From Actinophytocola algeriensis (lineage in GTDB: Bacteria; Actinomycetota; Actinomycetes; Mycobacteriales; Pseudonocardiaceae), in contig NZ_JACHJQ010000005.1 in assembly GCF_014203735.1 (NCBI RefSeq), forward strand, positions 310,001-374,000: a stretch of DNA of 64,000 nucleotides, read 5' to 3'. The translations under genes were made by a program, and so were the position numbers. The notes beneath the pieces are model-generated. The model made no database searches. It worked only from the letters and a program-made list of their open reading frames with translations, and was not told where the DNA came from. Below, one piece after another: positions 6,591 through 15,538 of this stretch (position 1 is the stretch's first letter; each line of letters begins with the position of its first letter).

Positions 6591-9554
6591 ACGACTCTCG
6601 AGGAGCCGCACACGTCCACCAGGACGGTGACGGCCGAGATCGACGGCCGGTCGGTGACCGTGCCCGAGGGCACGACGATCTACGACGCGGCCAAACGGGC
6701 CGGTGTGGACATCCCCGTGCTGTGCCACGACGAGCGCTACGACCCGGTGGGCGTGTGCCGCATGTGCGTGGTCGACACCGGGGGCCGGGTGCTCGCCGCG
6801 GCGTGTGTGCGCCCGTGCGAGGACGGCATGACCGTCAAGACGGACACGGAGGAGATCCAGCAGAACCGGGCCACGCTGACCGAGCTGCTGATCTCCGACC
6901 AGCCGCCGCGCGCGGAGGACCCCAAGCAGACCAAGACCGGTGACAACCTGCTGCTGGAGCTGGCCGACCGGTTCGACGTGGCCAAGGAGACCACCGAGCT
7001 GCCGTGCGGCTCCGGGCGCGGTGTCGACCTGTCGAACCCGGTCATCGAGGTCAACCACGACGCCTGCATCCTGTGCGACCGCTGCGTCCGCGCGTGCGAC
7101 GACGTGCAGGGCAACGACGTCATCGGGCGGTCCGGCAAGGGCTACGAGACCCTCATCGCGTTCGACTTCAACGACCCGATGGGCCAGAGCTCGTGCGTGA
7201 CCTGCGGTGAGTGCGTGCAGGCCTGCCCGACCGGCGCGCTGACCAACAAGGCCATCAACAACATCCCGATCCAGCCGCGCGAGCAGCTCGACGCGGTCGA
7301 CAGCGTCTGCCCGTACTGCGGTGTCGGCTGCGCGCTCACCTACTACGTGGACCGCGAACGCGGCGCGATCTCCTTCGCCGAGGGCCGTGACCAGCCGGGC
7401 TCGAAGAGCCGCCTGTGCGTCAAGGGCCGGTACGGCTGGGACTACGCCGCCTCCCCGCAGCGCCTGACCAAGCCGTTGATCCGCATCGACTCCGCCTACC
7501 CGAAGGGCCCGCTGTCGGCGGACGTCCGCGGCGACGGCGGCAAGGGCAACGGCAACGACCGCGGCCGCGTCGAGGGCGGCAACCGCAGTGGCGGTGGTCG
7601 CGGCGACAAGAAGCTGGGCCGCGACGGCCGTCGCAAGCCCGGCGGGCTCGTCGACTACGACGAGGTCATGCCCTACTTCCGCGAGGCGACCTGGGAAGAG
7701 GCGCTGGACCTGGTGGCCAGCCGTCTCAAGGAGATCCACGCGACGCAGGGTCCCGGCGCGATCGCCGGGTTCGGCTCGGCGAAGTGCTCCAACGAGGAGG
7801 CCTACCTCTTCCAGAAGCTGATCCGCGTGGGCTTCGGCACCAACAACGTGGACCACTGCACGCGCCTGTGCCACGCGTCGTCGGTCGCCGCGCTGTTCGA
7901 GGGCGTCGGCTCCGGCGCGGTGTCCACCACCTACGGCGACGTCGTCAACGCCGAGGTCGTGATCATCACCGGCTCGAACCCGACCGCGAACCACCCGGTC
8001 GCCAGCTCGTTCTTCAAGCAGGCCCGCCGCAACGGCACGAAGATCGTGTACGTCGACCCGCGCGCCAGCACGGTCGCGGAGCACGCCGACTACCACTGCC
8101 AGGTCAAGCCGGGCACGGACGTGGCGTTCTACAACGGGATCATGCACGAGGTGATCCGCCTCGGCCTGATCGACCGCGACTTCATCCGCGAGCGCGTGTC
8201 CAACTACGACGAGCTGGCCCGCACGGTCGCGGACTACCCGCCGGAGCGGGCCGCGCAGATCACCGGCGTGGACGCCGACCTGATCCGCGAGGTCGCCCGC
8301 GTGTGGGGCGAGGCGAAGGCAGGCGTCATCTACTGGGGCATGGGCATCTCCCAGCACACCACCGGCACCGACAACGCCCGCTGCCTGATCGCGCTGTGCT
8401 CGATCACCGGCAACGTCGGCAAGCCCGGGGCCGGCCTGCACCCCCTGCGGGGCCAGAACAACGTGCAGGGCGCGTCCGACGCGGGCCTGATCCCGATGTT
8501 CTACCCGGACTACCAGGGGGTGGACGCCGGGGAGACGCGCGAGCGGTTCGAACAGGCGTGGGGCGCCAAGCTCGACCCCAACCGCGGGCTGACCGTCACC
8601 GAGATCATCGGGTCGGTGCTCAAGCCGGGTGGCGTGCGCGGCATGTACATGCTCGGCGAGAACCCGTTCCTGTCCGACCCGAACATCAACAAGGTCCGCA
8701 AGGCCCTCTCCACGCTGGACTTCCTGGTGGTGCAGGACATCTTCCTCACCGAGACGGCGGAGTTCGCGGACGTCATCCTGCCCGCGTCCTCGTACCTGGA
8801 GAAGGACGGCAGCTACACCAACACCGACCGGCGCGTGCAGCTCGGCCGCAAGGTGATGGACCCGCCCGGCGAGGCGCGGGTGGACTGGGAGATCGTGCAG
8901 GACATCGCGCAGCGCGTCGGGCTGGACTGGCGGTACACGTCACCGAGCGAGATCTTCGACGAGATGGTCGCGCTCATGCCGTCCTACGCGAACCTGAAGC
9001 ACGAGAACCTGGGCCTGTCCGGGAAGCTGTACCCCAACGACGACCCGGAGCACTCCGACGGCACGGTCGTGCTGTTCGACGAGCGGTTCAACACCGACGA
9101 CGGGCTCGCGCACCTCGTGCCAGCGCAGTGGTTGCCCGCCAGGGAGCTGCCGGACGCGGAGTACCCGCTGGTGCTCAACACCGGGCGGCTCCTCGAACAC
9201 TGGCACACCGGGTCGATGACCCGCCGCTCCTTCGCGCTGGACACGATCTCACCGATCGCCGAGGTGTACATGCACCCGAAGGACGCGGCCGACCGCGGTC
9301 TCGCACACGGTGAGCTGGTGCGGGTGCGGTCGCGCCGAGGGGTGATCGAGCTGCAGGTGCGGATCTCGCACCGCGAACAGCTGGGCAACTGCTTCATCCC
9401 GTTCCACTTCCGGGAGGCGGCGGCGAACCTGCTGACCATCGACGAGATCGACCCGGTCGGCAAGATCCCCGAGTACAAGTTCTGCGCGATCCAGGTGGAG
9501 GCACTGGGCGCGGAACACACGACCGACGTGGCCACGCTGGGAGCTGCGGAATGA
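6588..9554 (+). CDS. fdhA: Formate dehydrogenase catalytic subunit, NAD-type
   Basis: A 988-residue molybdo/tungsto-bis-MGD formate dehydrogenase. The modules run in order. An N-terminal [2Fe-2S] ferredoxin domain (CHDERYDPVGVCRMC...) comes first. Next is a NuoG-type His/Cys cluster region, then a two-cluster ferredoxin (CILCDRCVRAC and CVTCGECVQACP). The cluster CPYCGVGC...LCVKG precedes the catalytic domain. The catalytic position is Cys428 (CTRLCHASSV), so it is a Cys rather than a selenocysteine enzyme. The C-terminal molydop-binding domain (RLLEHWHTGSMTRR) is intact. It should oxidise formate to CO2, or run in reverse, and pass electrons to FdhB. An unusual Gly/Arg/Lys-rich insert occupies about residues 309-358. 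FdhD, needed for cofactor sulfuration, is not in the window. Confidence 0.95.
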   Translation: MTTLEEPHTSTRTVTAEIDGRSVTVPEGTTIYDAAKRAGVDIPVLCHDERYDPVGVCRMCVVDTGGRVLAAACVRPCEDGMTVKTDTEEIQQNRATLTELLISDQPPRAEDPKQTKTGDNLLLELADRFDVAKETTELPCGSGRGVDLSNPVIEVNHDACILCDRCVRACDDVQGNDVIGRSGKGYETLIAFDFNDPMGQSSCVTCGECVQACPTGALTNKAINNIPIQPREQLDAVDSVCPYCGVGCALTYYVDRERGAISFAEGRDQPGSKSRLCVKGRYGWDYAASPQRLTKPLIRIDSAYPKGPLSADVRGDGGKGNGNDRGRVEGGNRSGGGRGDKKLGRDGRRKPGGLVDYDEVMPYFREATWEEALDLVASRLKEIHATQGPGAIAGFGSAKCSNEEAYLFQKLIRVGFGTNNVDHCTRLCHASSVAALFEGVGSGAVSTTYGDVVNAEVVIITGSNPTANHPVASSFFKQARRNGTKIVYVDPRASTVAEHADYHCQVKPGTDVAFYNGIMHEVIRLGLIDRDFIRERVSNYDELARTVADYPPERAAQITGVDADLIREVARVWGEAKAGVIYWGMGISQHTTGTDNARCLIALCSITGNVGKPGAGLHPLRGQNNVQGASDAGLIPMFYPDYQGVDAGETRERFEQAWGAKLDPNRGLTVTEIIGSVLKPGGVRGMYMLGENPFLSDPNINKVRKALSTLDFLVVQDIFLTETAEFADVILPASSYLEKDGSYTNTDRRVQLGRKVMDPPGEARVDWEIVQDIAQRVGLDWRYTSPSEIFDEMVALMPSYANLKHENLGLSGKLYPNDDPEHSDGTVVLFDERFNTDDGLAHLVPAQWLPARELPDAEYPLVLNTGRLLEHWHTGSMTRRSFALDTISPIAEVYMHPKDAADRGLAHGELVRVRSRRGVIELQVRISHREQLGNCFIPFHFREAAANLLTIDEIDPVGKIPEYKFCAIQVEALGAEHTTDVATLGAAE

Positions 9555-9658
9555 CACCGAGTCCCAGGAGCAGAGCGAAGGAGCGGGCCTCGTCTGGACC
9601 GAGGAGCGCGCGCGGGCGCGCCGGCGCCGAGCACGCGACGAGGGAAGACGAGGTCTGA
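9551..9658 (+). CDS. Possible 35-residue mini-ORF between fdhA and fdhB
   Basis: An ATGA overlap with the fdhA stop opens a 35-codon frame rich in Arg, Ser and Ala. It ends four bases before the fdhB ATG. No motif is recognisable. Like the mini-ORFs at 1421 and 37370, it bridges a gap of about 100 bases inside an operon, which suggests translational coupling rather than a functional peptide. Confidence 0.28.
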   Translation: MTPSPRSRAKERASSGPRSARGRAGAEHATREDEV

Positions 9659-9676
9659 GCGGATGAGCGAAGCGAC
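9659..9676 (+). repeat. 18-base block at the fdhB start, copy 1
   Basis: GCGGATGAGCGAAGCGAC spans the ATG of fdhB and recurs exactly at the moeA start (11448-11465). Both proteins therefore begin MSEAT. It may be a shared translation-initiation element or a small duplication. Confidence 0.6.
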
Positions 9677-11420
9677 AAGCGTCACAGCGAGGGCGGCGGC
9701 GACCAGGGCCCACTGGGTCCCCGGAGTCGAGGGGCGGGCGGGGAAGTTCCCCGGCCCGTCGCTGATCCCCGCGCTCAACGCGATCCAGGCGCGGCTCGGC
9801 TGGCTGCCCCGCGAGGAGCTGGAGGAGCTGGCCCGCGAGGTCAAGCGGCCGAGGTACGAGATCGAGGGCATCGTCTCGTTCTACCCGCACTTCCGCACCA
9901 CCCCGCCGCCGAAGGTCGCGCTGCACGTCTGTCACGACCTGTCGTGCTGGCTGCGTGGCGGCGAGGACCGGATCGCCGCGGTGAAGGCGCGCTACGGCGC
10001 GGACACCGACGTCGAGCTGGTCGAGGTCTCCTGCCTCGGCCGCTGCGACGTGGCACCCGCCGCCGACGTGAACGAGCACCCGACGCCGGTGTCCGAGATG
10101 GCCGCCGTGGACGCCCTGGTCGACGCCGCGCGCGGGGACGGCGTGTCGGAGGCGGTGGCGTCGTCGCGGACGGAGCCGTGGCCCAACGACCCGTACGCCG
10201 CCGGTTCGGGTGTTGGGGAGCGGTACGCGTCGCTGCGGGCGTTGCTCACCGGTGAGCTGAACACCGACGAGGTCGTCGCCACGTTGTCGGCGTCCGGGCT
10301 GCGTGGCATGGGCGGCGCCGGGTTCCCCACCGGCAAGAAGTGGGAGCTGGTCGCGGGCACCGACGACCCGGTGAAGTACGCGATCTGCAACGCGGACGAG
10401 TCCGAGCCCGGCACGTTCAAGGACCGCCAGATCCTCGCCGACCAGCCGCACCTGGTGCTCGAAGGGCTGCTGCTGGGCATGGCCGTGGTCGGCGCGGAGC
10501 AGGGCTACGTGTTCATCCGGCACGAGTACGGGCCAGAGGAACGTGTGCTGCGTGCGGAGATCGACGCGCTGCGCGCCGCCGGGGTCGTCGGGCCGGACGC
10601 GTGCGGCAGCGGGCGGCGCCTGGACCTGGAGATCTTCGTCTCGCCCGGCGGGTACATCCTCGGCGAGGAGACCGCGCTGCTCGAGTGCATGGAGGGCCAC
10701 CGGGGCGAGCCCCGCAACAAGCCGCCGTTCCCGGGCAACTACGGCCTGCACGGCCGCCCGACGTTGATCAACTCGGTGGAGACGTTCGCGGACGTGCCGG
10801 TGATCCTGCAGCGCGGCGCGCAGTGGTGGGGCGAGCAGGGGCTCGGCGACTCGGTCGGCTGGAAGTTCTTCGCCGTGTCCGGGCACGTCGAGAACCCGGG
10901 CGTGTACTGCGTGCCGATGGGCACCACCGTCCGGGCGCTCATCGACCTGGCGGGCGGTGTGCAGGACGGCAAGGCGGTCGGCGCGGTGCAGCCGGGTGGT
11001 GCGTCGTCGAACTTCATCGGCCCGGACCAGCTCGACCTCGCGCTCGACTTCGGCACGCTCGCCGAGGCGGGCACCATGCTCGGCTCCGGCGCCCTCGTCG
11101 TGCTGGCGGAGGGCACCGACCTGCTGGCGGCCGCGACGAACGTGCTCCGGTTCTTCCGCAACGAGTCCTGCGGCAAGTGCGTGCCCTGCCGGGCGGGGTC
11201 CACGAAGGCGCACACACTGCTGGCCGGCAAGTCCACATTGGACGACGAGCAGCGGTCGCACGTCCTGCGGCTGGAGGAAGCGATGCGCAAGACGTCGATC
11301 TGCGGGCTCGGGCAGGTCGCGCTCGGCCCCGTGGTGTCGGTGCTGGGACTGGACAAGGGTGGGGCGGCGGCCCGGCCGCAACCCCGTCCGAACGGTGCGA
11401 AGGAGCAACCAGATCGTTGA
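9663..11420 (+). CDS. fdhB: Formate dehydrogenase NADH-side subunit (NuoE-NuoF fusion)
   Basis: A 585-residue fusion. Residues 1-160 are NuoE-like, a thioredoxin-fold [2Fe-2S] domain with ligands in CHDLSCWLRGG and CLGRCDVAP. The rest is NuoF-like, with an FMN/NADH site (GMGGAGFPTGKKWE, then NADESEPGTFKDR) and a C-terminal [4Fe-4S] site (ESCGKCVPCRAGS with a later Cys in SICGLG). This is the diaphorase half of NAD-dependent formate dehydrogenases: it accepts electrons from FdhA and reduces NAD+. Because AOR lies just upstream without its own electron-transfer subunit, this module could also serve AOR (inference). The ATG at 9663 is favoured over in-frame alternatives because conserved NuoE sequence starts soon after. 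Confidence 0.93.
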   Translation: MSEATSVTARAAATRAHWVPGVEGRAGKFPGPSLIPALNAIQARLGWLPREELEELAREVKRPRYEIEGIVSFYPHFRTTPPPKVALHVCHDLSCWLRGGEDRIAAVKARYGADTDVELVEVSCLGRCDVAPAADVNEHPTPVSEMAAVDALVDAARGDGVSEAVASSRTEPWPNDPYAAGSGVGERYASLRALLTGELNTDEVVATLSASGLRGMGGAGFPTGKKWELVAGTDDPVKYAICNADESEPGTFKDRQILADQPHLVLEGLLLGMAVVGAEQGYVFIRHEYGPEERVLRAEIDALRAAGVVGPDACGSGRRLDLEIFVSPGGYILGEETALLECMEGHRGEPRNKPPFPGNYGLHGRPTLINSVETFADVPVILQRGAQWWGEQGLGDSVGWKFFAVSGHVENPGVYCVPMGTTVRALIDLAGGVQDGKAVGAVQPGGASSNFIGPDQLDLALDFGTLAEAGTMLGSGALVVLAEGTDLLAAATNVLRFFRNESCGKCVPCRAGSTKAHTLLAGKSTLDDEQRSHVLRLEEAMRKTSICGLGQVALGPVVSVLGLDKGGAAARPQPRPNGAKEQPDR

Positions 11421-11447
11421 CCGCGGGAGCGAGCCAGAAGGCGCCGG

Positions 11448-11465
11448 GCGGATGAGCGAAGCGAC
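11448..11465 (+). repeat. 18-base block at the moeA start, copy 2
   Basis: This is an exact second copy of the block at 9659-9676, in the same register relative to the ATG (11452). Confidence 0.6.
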
Positions 11466-12690
11466 CAAGAAGACACAGCGGGAGTTCTTCACCACCCGCA
11501 CCGTTGCCGAGGCACTGGCAGGCTTTCGTCCGGACCACCGGGCGCCGGTCGAGACCGTGCCGCTCGCCGAGGCGCTCCACCGGGTGCCCGCCGCCGACAT
11601 CCCGTCGCCCCACGCCTTGCCGGGCTTCGTGAAGTCCACTGTGGATGGCTACGCGGTGCGGGCGGCGGACACCTACGGCTCCTCGGACGGCCTGCCGTCG
11701 TACCTGGACCTGCTGGGCGCGGTGCGGATGGGCGCGGCACCCGAGGTCACGGTGCGCCCCGGCGGGTGTGCCGCGATGCCGACCGGGGGAGTGCTGCCCG
11801 ACGGTGCGGACGCCGTGGTGATGGTCGAGTACACGGCCGAGACCATGCCCGGCACCATCGAAGTCACCCGTCCTGTGGCACCCGGTGGTGGGCTGGTGCG
11901 CGCCGACGAGGACGTTGCGGCCGGCGCGCCGCTCGTGCCAGCCGGTCGTCCGCTGCGCGCGCCGGATCTCGGGTTGCTCGCCGCGGCCGGGGTCACGTCG
12001 GTCGCGGTGCACGCCCGGCCCCGGGTCGCGATCATCTCCACCGGTGACGAGGTCGTGCCACCAGCCACAGTGGAGCTGTCGGCCGGGCAGGTGCGGGACG
12101 CGACCGCCTCCGCGCTGGCCGGGCTGGTCGCCGACGCGGGCGGCGAGCCGGTGATCGCGGGGATCGTCGGCGACGAGCCGGGTGCGTTGAAGGACAGGCT
12201 GACCGAGGTACTCGCTGATGCCGACCTGGTGGTCGTCTCGGCTGGCTCTTCGGTCGGAGCACGGGACGAGACCGCGGGCGCGGTCGCCGCGGTGGGTGCG
12301 GTCTGGTGCCACGGGCTCGCGATCAAGCCGGGCAAGCCGACGCTGCTCGCGGACTGCGGTGGCATCCCGTTGATCGGGCTGCCCGGCAACCCGCTGTCCG
12401 CGCTGGTCGTGTTCGGCCAGGTCGGGGTTCCACTGCTGTGGCGGCTGTCCGGGTGCGAGACCCCGCCACCGGTACCGAGCACCCGGGCACAGCTGTCCCG
12501 GGACCTGGCGTCGGCGGCGGGCCGGCTCGACGTGGTTCAGGTCCGGCTGTGGGACGGGGTCGCCGAGCCGGTGTTCGGTCCGTCCGCGCTGCTGTCCGTG
12601 CTCACCCGCGCCGACGGCTACCTGGTCGTGCCGGAACCGGCCACCGGGCTCGACGCGGGCACCGAGGTAGAGGTCATGCTGTACCGATGA
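11452..12690 (+). CDS. moeA: Molybdopterin molybdenumtransferase MoeA
   Basis: A 412-residue MoeA/gephyrin-E-type enzyme, which inserts molybdate (or tungstate) into adenylylated molybdopterin in the cytoplasm. Family motifs seen are STVDGYAVRAADT near residue 65, PTGGVLPDGADAVVMVE, the MoCF-binding domain IISTGDEVVPP, VSAGSSVGARDET and the GLPGNPLSALVVF loop. The length is normal. It follows fdhB by 31 bases and overlaps the next MoeA-type gene by four bases (ATGA). Its place in a W island suggests that it, or its partner, handles tungstate. The metal preference cannot be read from the sequence. Confidence 0.92.
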   Translation: MSEATKKTQREFFTTRTVAEALAGFRPDHRAPVETVPLAEALHRVPAADIPSPHALPGFVKSTVDGYAVRAADTYGSSDGLPSYLDLLGAVRMGAAPEVTVRPGGCAAMPTGGVLPDGADAVVMVEYTAETMPGTIEVTRPVAPGGGLVRADEDVAAGAPLVPAGRPLRAPDLGLLAAAGVTSVAVHARPRVAIISTGDEVVPPATVELSAGQVRDATASALAGLVADAGGEPVIAGIVGDEPGALKDRLTEVLADADLVVVSAGSSVGARDETAGAVAAVGAVWCHGLAIKPGKPTLLADCGGIPLIGLPGNPLSALVVFGQVGVPLLWRLSGCETPPPVPSTRAQLSRDLASAAGRLDVVQVRLWDGVAEPVFGPSALLSVLTRADGYLVVPEPATGLDAGTEVEVMLYR

Positions 12691-14585
12691 ACAGTCCGTT
12701 CGTGTCCGACGTCCCCGCCGCGGCGGCCCACACCGCCTGGCGGGAGGCGCGCGCCGCGGCTGGTTGCCCCGCCAGGGTCGCGACCGTGCGGGTGCCGGTC
12801 GGCGAGGCCGTCGGCAGGGTGACCGCCGAACCCGTGTGGGCGAAGCGTTCCGCACCCGCGTTCGACTCGTCCGGCATGGACGGGATCGCGGTCCGCGCGC
12901 AGGACACGGTCGGCGCGGCGGAGACCACTCCGGTGCTGCTCACCGACTTCGAGGTCGTCGACACCGGCGACCCGCTGCCCGCGGGCTACGACGCCGTGAT
13001 CATGCGCGAACACGTGCACCGGACCGGCGAGCAGGCCGAGATCCGGGCCGCCGTCCCGCCCTACCAGCACGTCCGCTCGATCGGTGAGGACATCAGCGCG
13101 GCCGAACTGCTGCTGCCGGAAGGACACCGCCTGCGCCCGGTCGACGTGGCGGCCTGCGCGGCCGCGGGGGTGGTCGAACTGGCCGTGCGCCGAGCGCCGG
13201 TCGTGGCGATCATCCCGACCGGTGACGAGATTCGCCCGTTGGGTGCCACTCTCGAACCGGGCGACATCCTGGACACCAACTCGCTGATGCTCGCCGCCCA
13301 GGCCCGCGAGGCAGGCTGCGCGGCCGACGTCACCGAGATCGTGCGGGACGACCCGGACGCCATCACCGCGGCCCTCCGCGCCGCCGCGGCCGGTGCCGAC
13401 CTGGTCCTGCTGATCGCCGGTTCCAGCGCGGGCCGTGACGACTACACCGCCCGCGTGGTCGCGGGCGCGGGCACGCTGGCGGTCCACGGCGTGGCCGTCC
13501 GCCCAGGACACCCCGTCGTGCTCGGCACCGTCGACCGGACGCCGGTGGTCGGTGTCCCCGGCTACCCGGTGTCCGCCGCTCTCACGTTCGACATCTTCGC
13601 GGCCCCGGTGCTCGCGGAGCTGGAAGGCGCCGCCCCGCGCGAACGGCCGTCCACCACGGCACACCTCGCGCGGAAGCTCCCGTCGGCGATCGGCATGGAC
13701 GACTGGGTCCGCGTCCGCCTCGGCCGGGTGGGGGACCGCGTCGTCGCGACACCACTGCCCCGTGGTGCGGGCGTGCTGACCTCGCTGGTGCGTGCGGACG
13801 GGCTGCTGGTCGTGCCGTCCGGAGTGGAGGGTCACCACGCCGGAGCGGAGGTCCGGGTGGAGCTGCTGCGCGGACTGGCGGAGATCGACCGCACCGTCGT
13901 CGCGATCGGTTCGCACGACCTGGTGCTCGACCTCGCCGCCTCGGCACTGCGGGCCGACAACCCGCTCATCACCCTCGCGTCGTCGAACGTCGGCTCGCTC
14001 GGCGGCCTGGTCGCACTACGGGACGGCCTGTGCCACCTCGCGGGCTCACACCTGCTCGACCCGGCGACCGGCGAGTACACGCTGCCCTATGTGGACAAGC
14101 TGCTCGGCGATGGCTTCGCGGTGATCCGCCTGGTCCACCGCGACCAGGGCCTGATCGTCGCGCCAGGCAACCCGCTGGAGCTGGCCAAGATCGACGACCT
14201 CACCCGGCAGGGCCTCCGGTACGTCAACCGCCAGCGCGGCGCGGGCACCCGTGCGCTCCTCGACCACGAGCTGGCGCGGCGGGGCATGGATCCCGCCGAC
14301 ATCCCCGGCTACGCCCGCGAGGAGCACACGCACCTGGCCGTGGCCGCCGCGGTGTCCTCGGGCCGGGCCGACGCCGGACTCGGGATCCTGGCCGCCGCCC
14401 GTGCGTTCGGTCTCGACTTCGTCCCCGTCGCGCAGGAGCCGTACGACCTCGTCCTGCGCACCGACAGCCTCGCCGACGACCGGCTCGCCCCGCTGTGGGA
14501 CCTGCTCGGCCGCACCGGCTTCCACGACGAGGTCGAGGCGCTCGGTGGCTACTCGTGCGCGGAGACCGGCAGGCGGATCCGCTGA
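12687..14585 (+). CDS. MoeA fused to a C-terminal periplasmic-binding-protein-like domain
   Basis: A 632-residue fusion. Residues 1-400 are a second MoeA (SSGMDGIAVRAQDT, IIPTGDEIRPLG, IAGSSAGRDDYTARV, GVPGYPVSAALTF). Residues about 415-632 are a PBP-like/LysR-substrate-type fold (IGSHDLVLDLAASAL, VNRQRGAGTRALLDHEL, AAAVSSGRADAGLGILAAA, PYDLVLRTDSL), the kind that binds molybdate or tungstate in regulatory proteins. MoeA-PBP fusions occur in bacteria and archaea. I infer that the binding domain delivers or senses the oxyanion for insertion. The start overlaps moeA by four bases. It converges with the regulator at 14591, which carries the same kind of domain. Confidence 0.9.
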   Translation: MNSPFVSDVPAAAAHTAWREARAAAGCPARVATVRVPVGEAVGRVTAEPVWAKRSAPAFDSSGMDGIAVRAQDTVGAAETTPVLLTDFEVVDTGDPLPAGYDAVIMREHVHRTGEQAEIRAAVPPYQHVRSIGEDISAAELLLPEGHRLRPVDVAACAAAGVVELAVRRAPVVAIIPTGDEIRPLGATLEPGDILDTNSLMLAAQAREAGCAADVTEIVRDDPDAITAALRAAAAGADLVLLIAGSSAGRDDYTARVVAGAGTLAVHGVAVRPGHPVVLGTVDRTPVVGVPGYPVSAALTFDIFAAPVLAELEGAAPRERPSTTAHLARKLPSAIGMDDWVRVRLGRVGDRVVATPLPRGAGVLTSLVRADGLLVVPSGVEGHHAGAEVRVELLRGLAEIDRTVVAIGSHDLVLDLAASALRADNPLITLASSNVGSLGGLVALRDGLCHLAGSHLLDPATGEYTLPYVDKLLGDGFAVIRLVHRDQGLIVAPGNPLELAKIDDLTRQGLRYVNRQRGAGTRALLDHELARRGMDPADIPGYAREEHTHLAVAAAVSSGRADAGLGILAAARAFGLDFVPVAQEPYDLVLRTDSLADDRLAPLWDLLGRTGFHDEVEALGGYSCAETGRRIR

Positions 14586-14590
14586 CGGTC

Positions 14591-15508
14591 CTACCCGTCC
14601 AGTCTTTCCAGCGTGCCGACCTCGGTGAGGTCGTAGCCGTCCATGTCCGCCACGGCGGCACGGGTCGCCGGGTCGCGCATGGCGGTCATGAGCGACCGCA
14701 CCGCTCCCAACGCCGTTCCGGCGAGCACGATGTCGTAGGACTCCCAGGTCAGCGGCACGAAGTCGAGACCGAGGTCGGTCGCGGTCGCGCGCAGACCCAG
14801 CGCGGCGTCGGCGATCCCGGCGGCGACGGCGAGCCCGGTCTCGAGGTGGGAGTCGAGCTCGGGCCCGTGCACGGTGTGCGGGTCGATACCCGCGCCGATG
14901 AGGAGCTGTTCGAGGAGCACGCGGGTGCCCGCACCCGCCTGGCGCCGCGCGACGAGCTTGCCGGTGAGGTCGGCGACCGACCGGATGCCGCTCTGGTCGC
15001 CGTGCGGGACGAGCAGGCCTTGCTGGCGGCGCCAGAGGTGGAGCAGATGGGGGTCCTTGCCCCGCAGCAAGGCCCGGGCGAACGGGCTGTTGTAGACACC
15101 GGTGTGGTGGCGCAGGTGTATGGCCGCGCCGTCCGCGTCCCCGCGCGCGAGGGCACGCAGACCCTGGAAGCTGCCGCGGCTGCCGACCGGGACCACCGCT
15201 GGCGTGGTGCGGTCGAGCAGGATCTGCAGCGCGGGGTCGTCGCTCCCGGCGAGCCGGAACACCCGGTCGGCTTCGAGCAGCCGGGCCGCGGCGAGCACAC
15301 CGTCCGTGGCGACACGGGCCCGGCGCCGGTCCGCGACGGTGATCACGTCCGCATCGGCGAGATGGCGGTACGCACGGACGACCGTCGACGAGGTCGCCCC
15401 CAGCTCGTCGGCGTACGTGCGGACGGCGGGCAGTTCTGCGCCGACGGCCAGCTCACCCGACCGGATCCGGCGGGCGAGCTCGGTGGCGACTTCCAGGTAG
15501 CGCGTCAT
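14591..15508 (-). CDS. GntR-type regulator with molybdate/tungstate-binding-like domain
   Basis: A 305-residue protein. Residues 1-70 form a GntR winged helix (LARRIRSGELAVGAELPAVRTYADELGATSSTVVRAYRHL, quoted here as two halves of one helix-turn-helix). Residues 85-305 are a PBP-like domain closely resembling the tail of the MoeA fusion (RQAGAGTRVLLEQLL, AAGIADAALGLRATA, SYDIVLAGTALG). The start is the ATG at 15508, where family homology begins. An open frame continues further upstream but would run through the divergent promoter. It is divergent from tupA and likely senses intracellular tungstate or molybdate and controls the transporter, and perhaps itself. Confidence 0.86.
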   Translation of the reverse strand: MTRYLEVATELARRIRSGELAVGAELPAVRTYADELGATSSTVVRAYRHLADADVITVADRRRARVATDGVLAAARLLEADRVFRLAGSDDPALQILLDRTTPAVVPVGSRGSFQGLRALARGDADGAAIHLRHHTGVYNSPFARALLRGKDPHLLHLWRRQQGLLVPHGDQSGIRSVADLTGKLVARRQAGAGTRVLLEQLLIGAGIDPHTVHGPELDSHLETGLAVAAGIADAALGLRATATDLGLDFVPLTWESYDIVLAGTALGAVRSLMTAMRDPATRAAVADMDGYDLTEVGTLERLDG

Positions 15509-15538
15509 TTTTGTTGTGCCCTGAACCTCACGTGTCAC

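Noticed and set aside
6408-8441. A 677-codon minus-strand open frame
   Set aside because: Shadow of AOR and fdhA with Val/Asp/Arg bias; no family features.
9249-11639. A 796-codon minus-strand open frame
   Set aside because: It is the antisense of fdhA and fdhB, whose protein motifs are clear.
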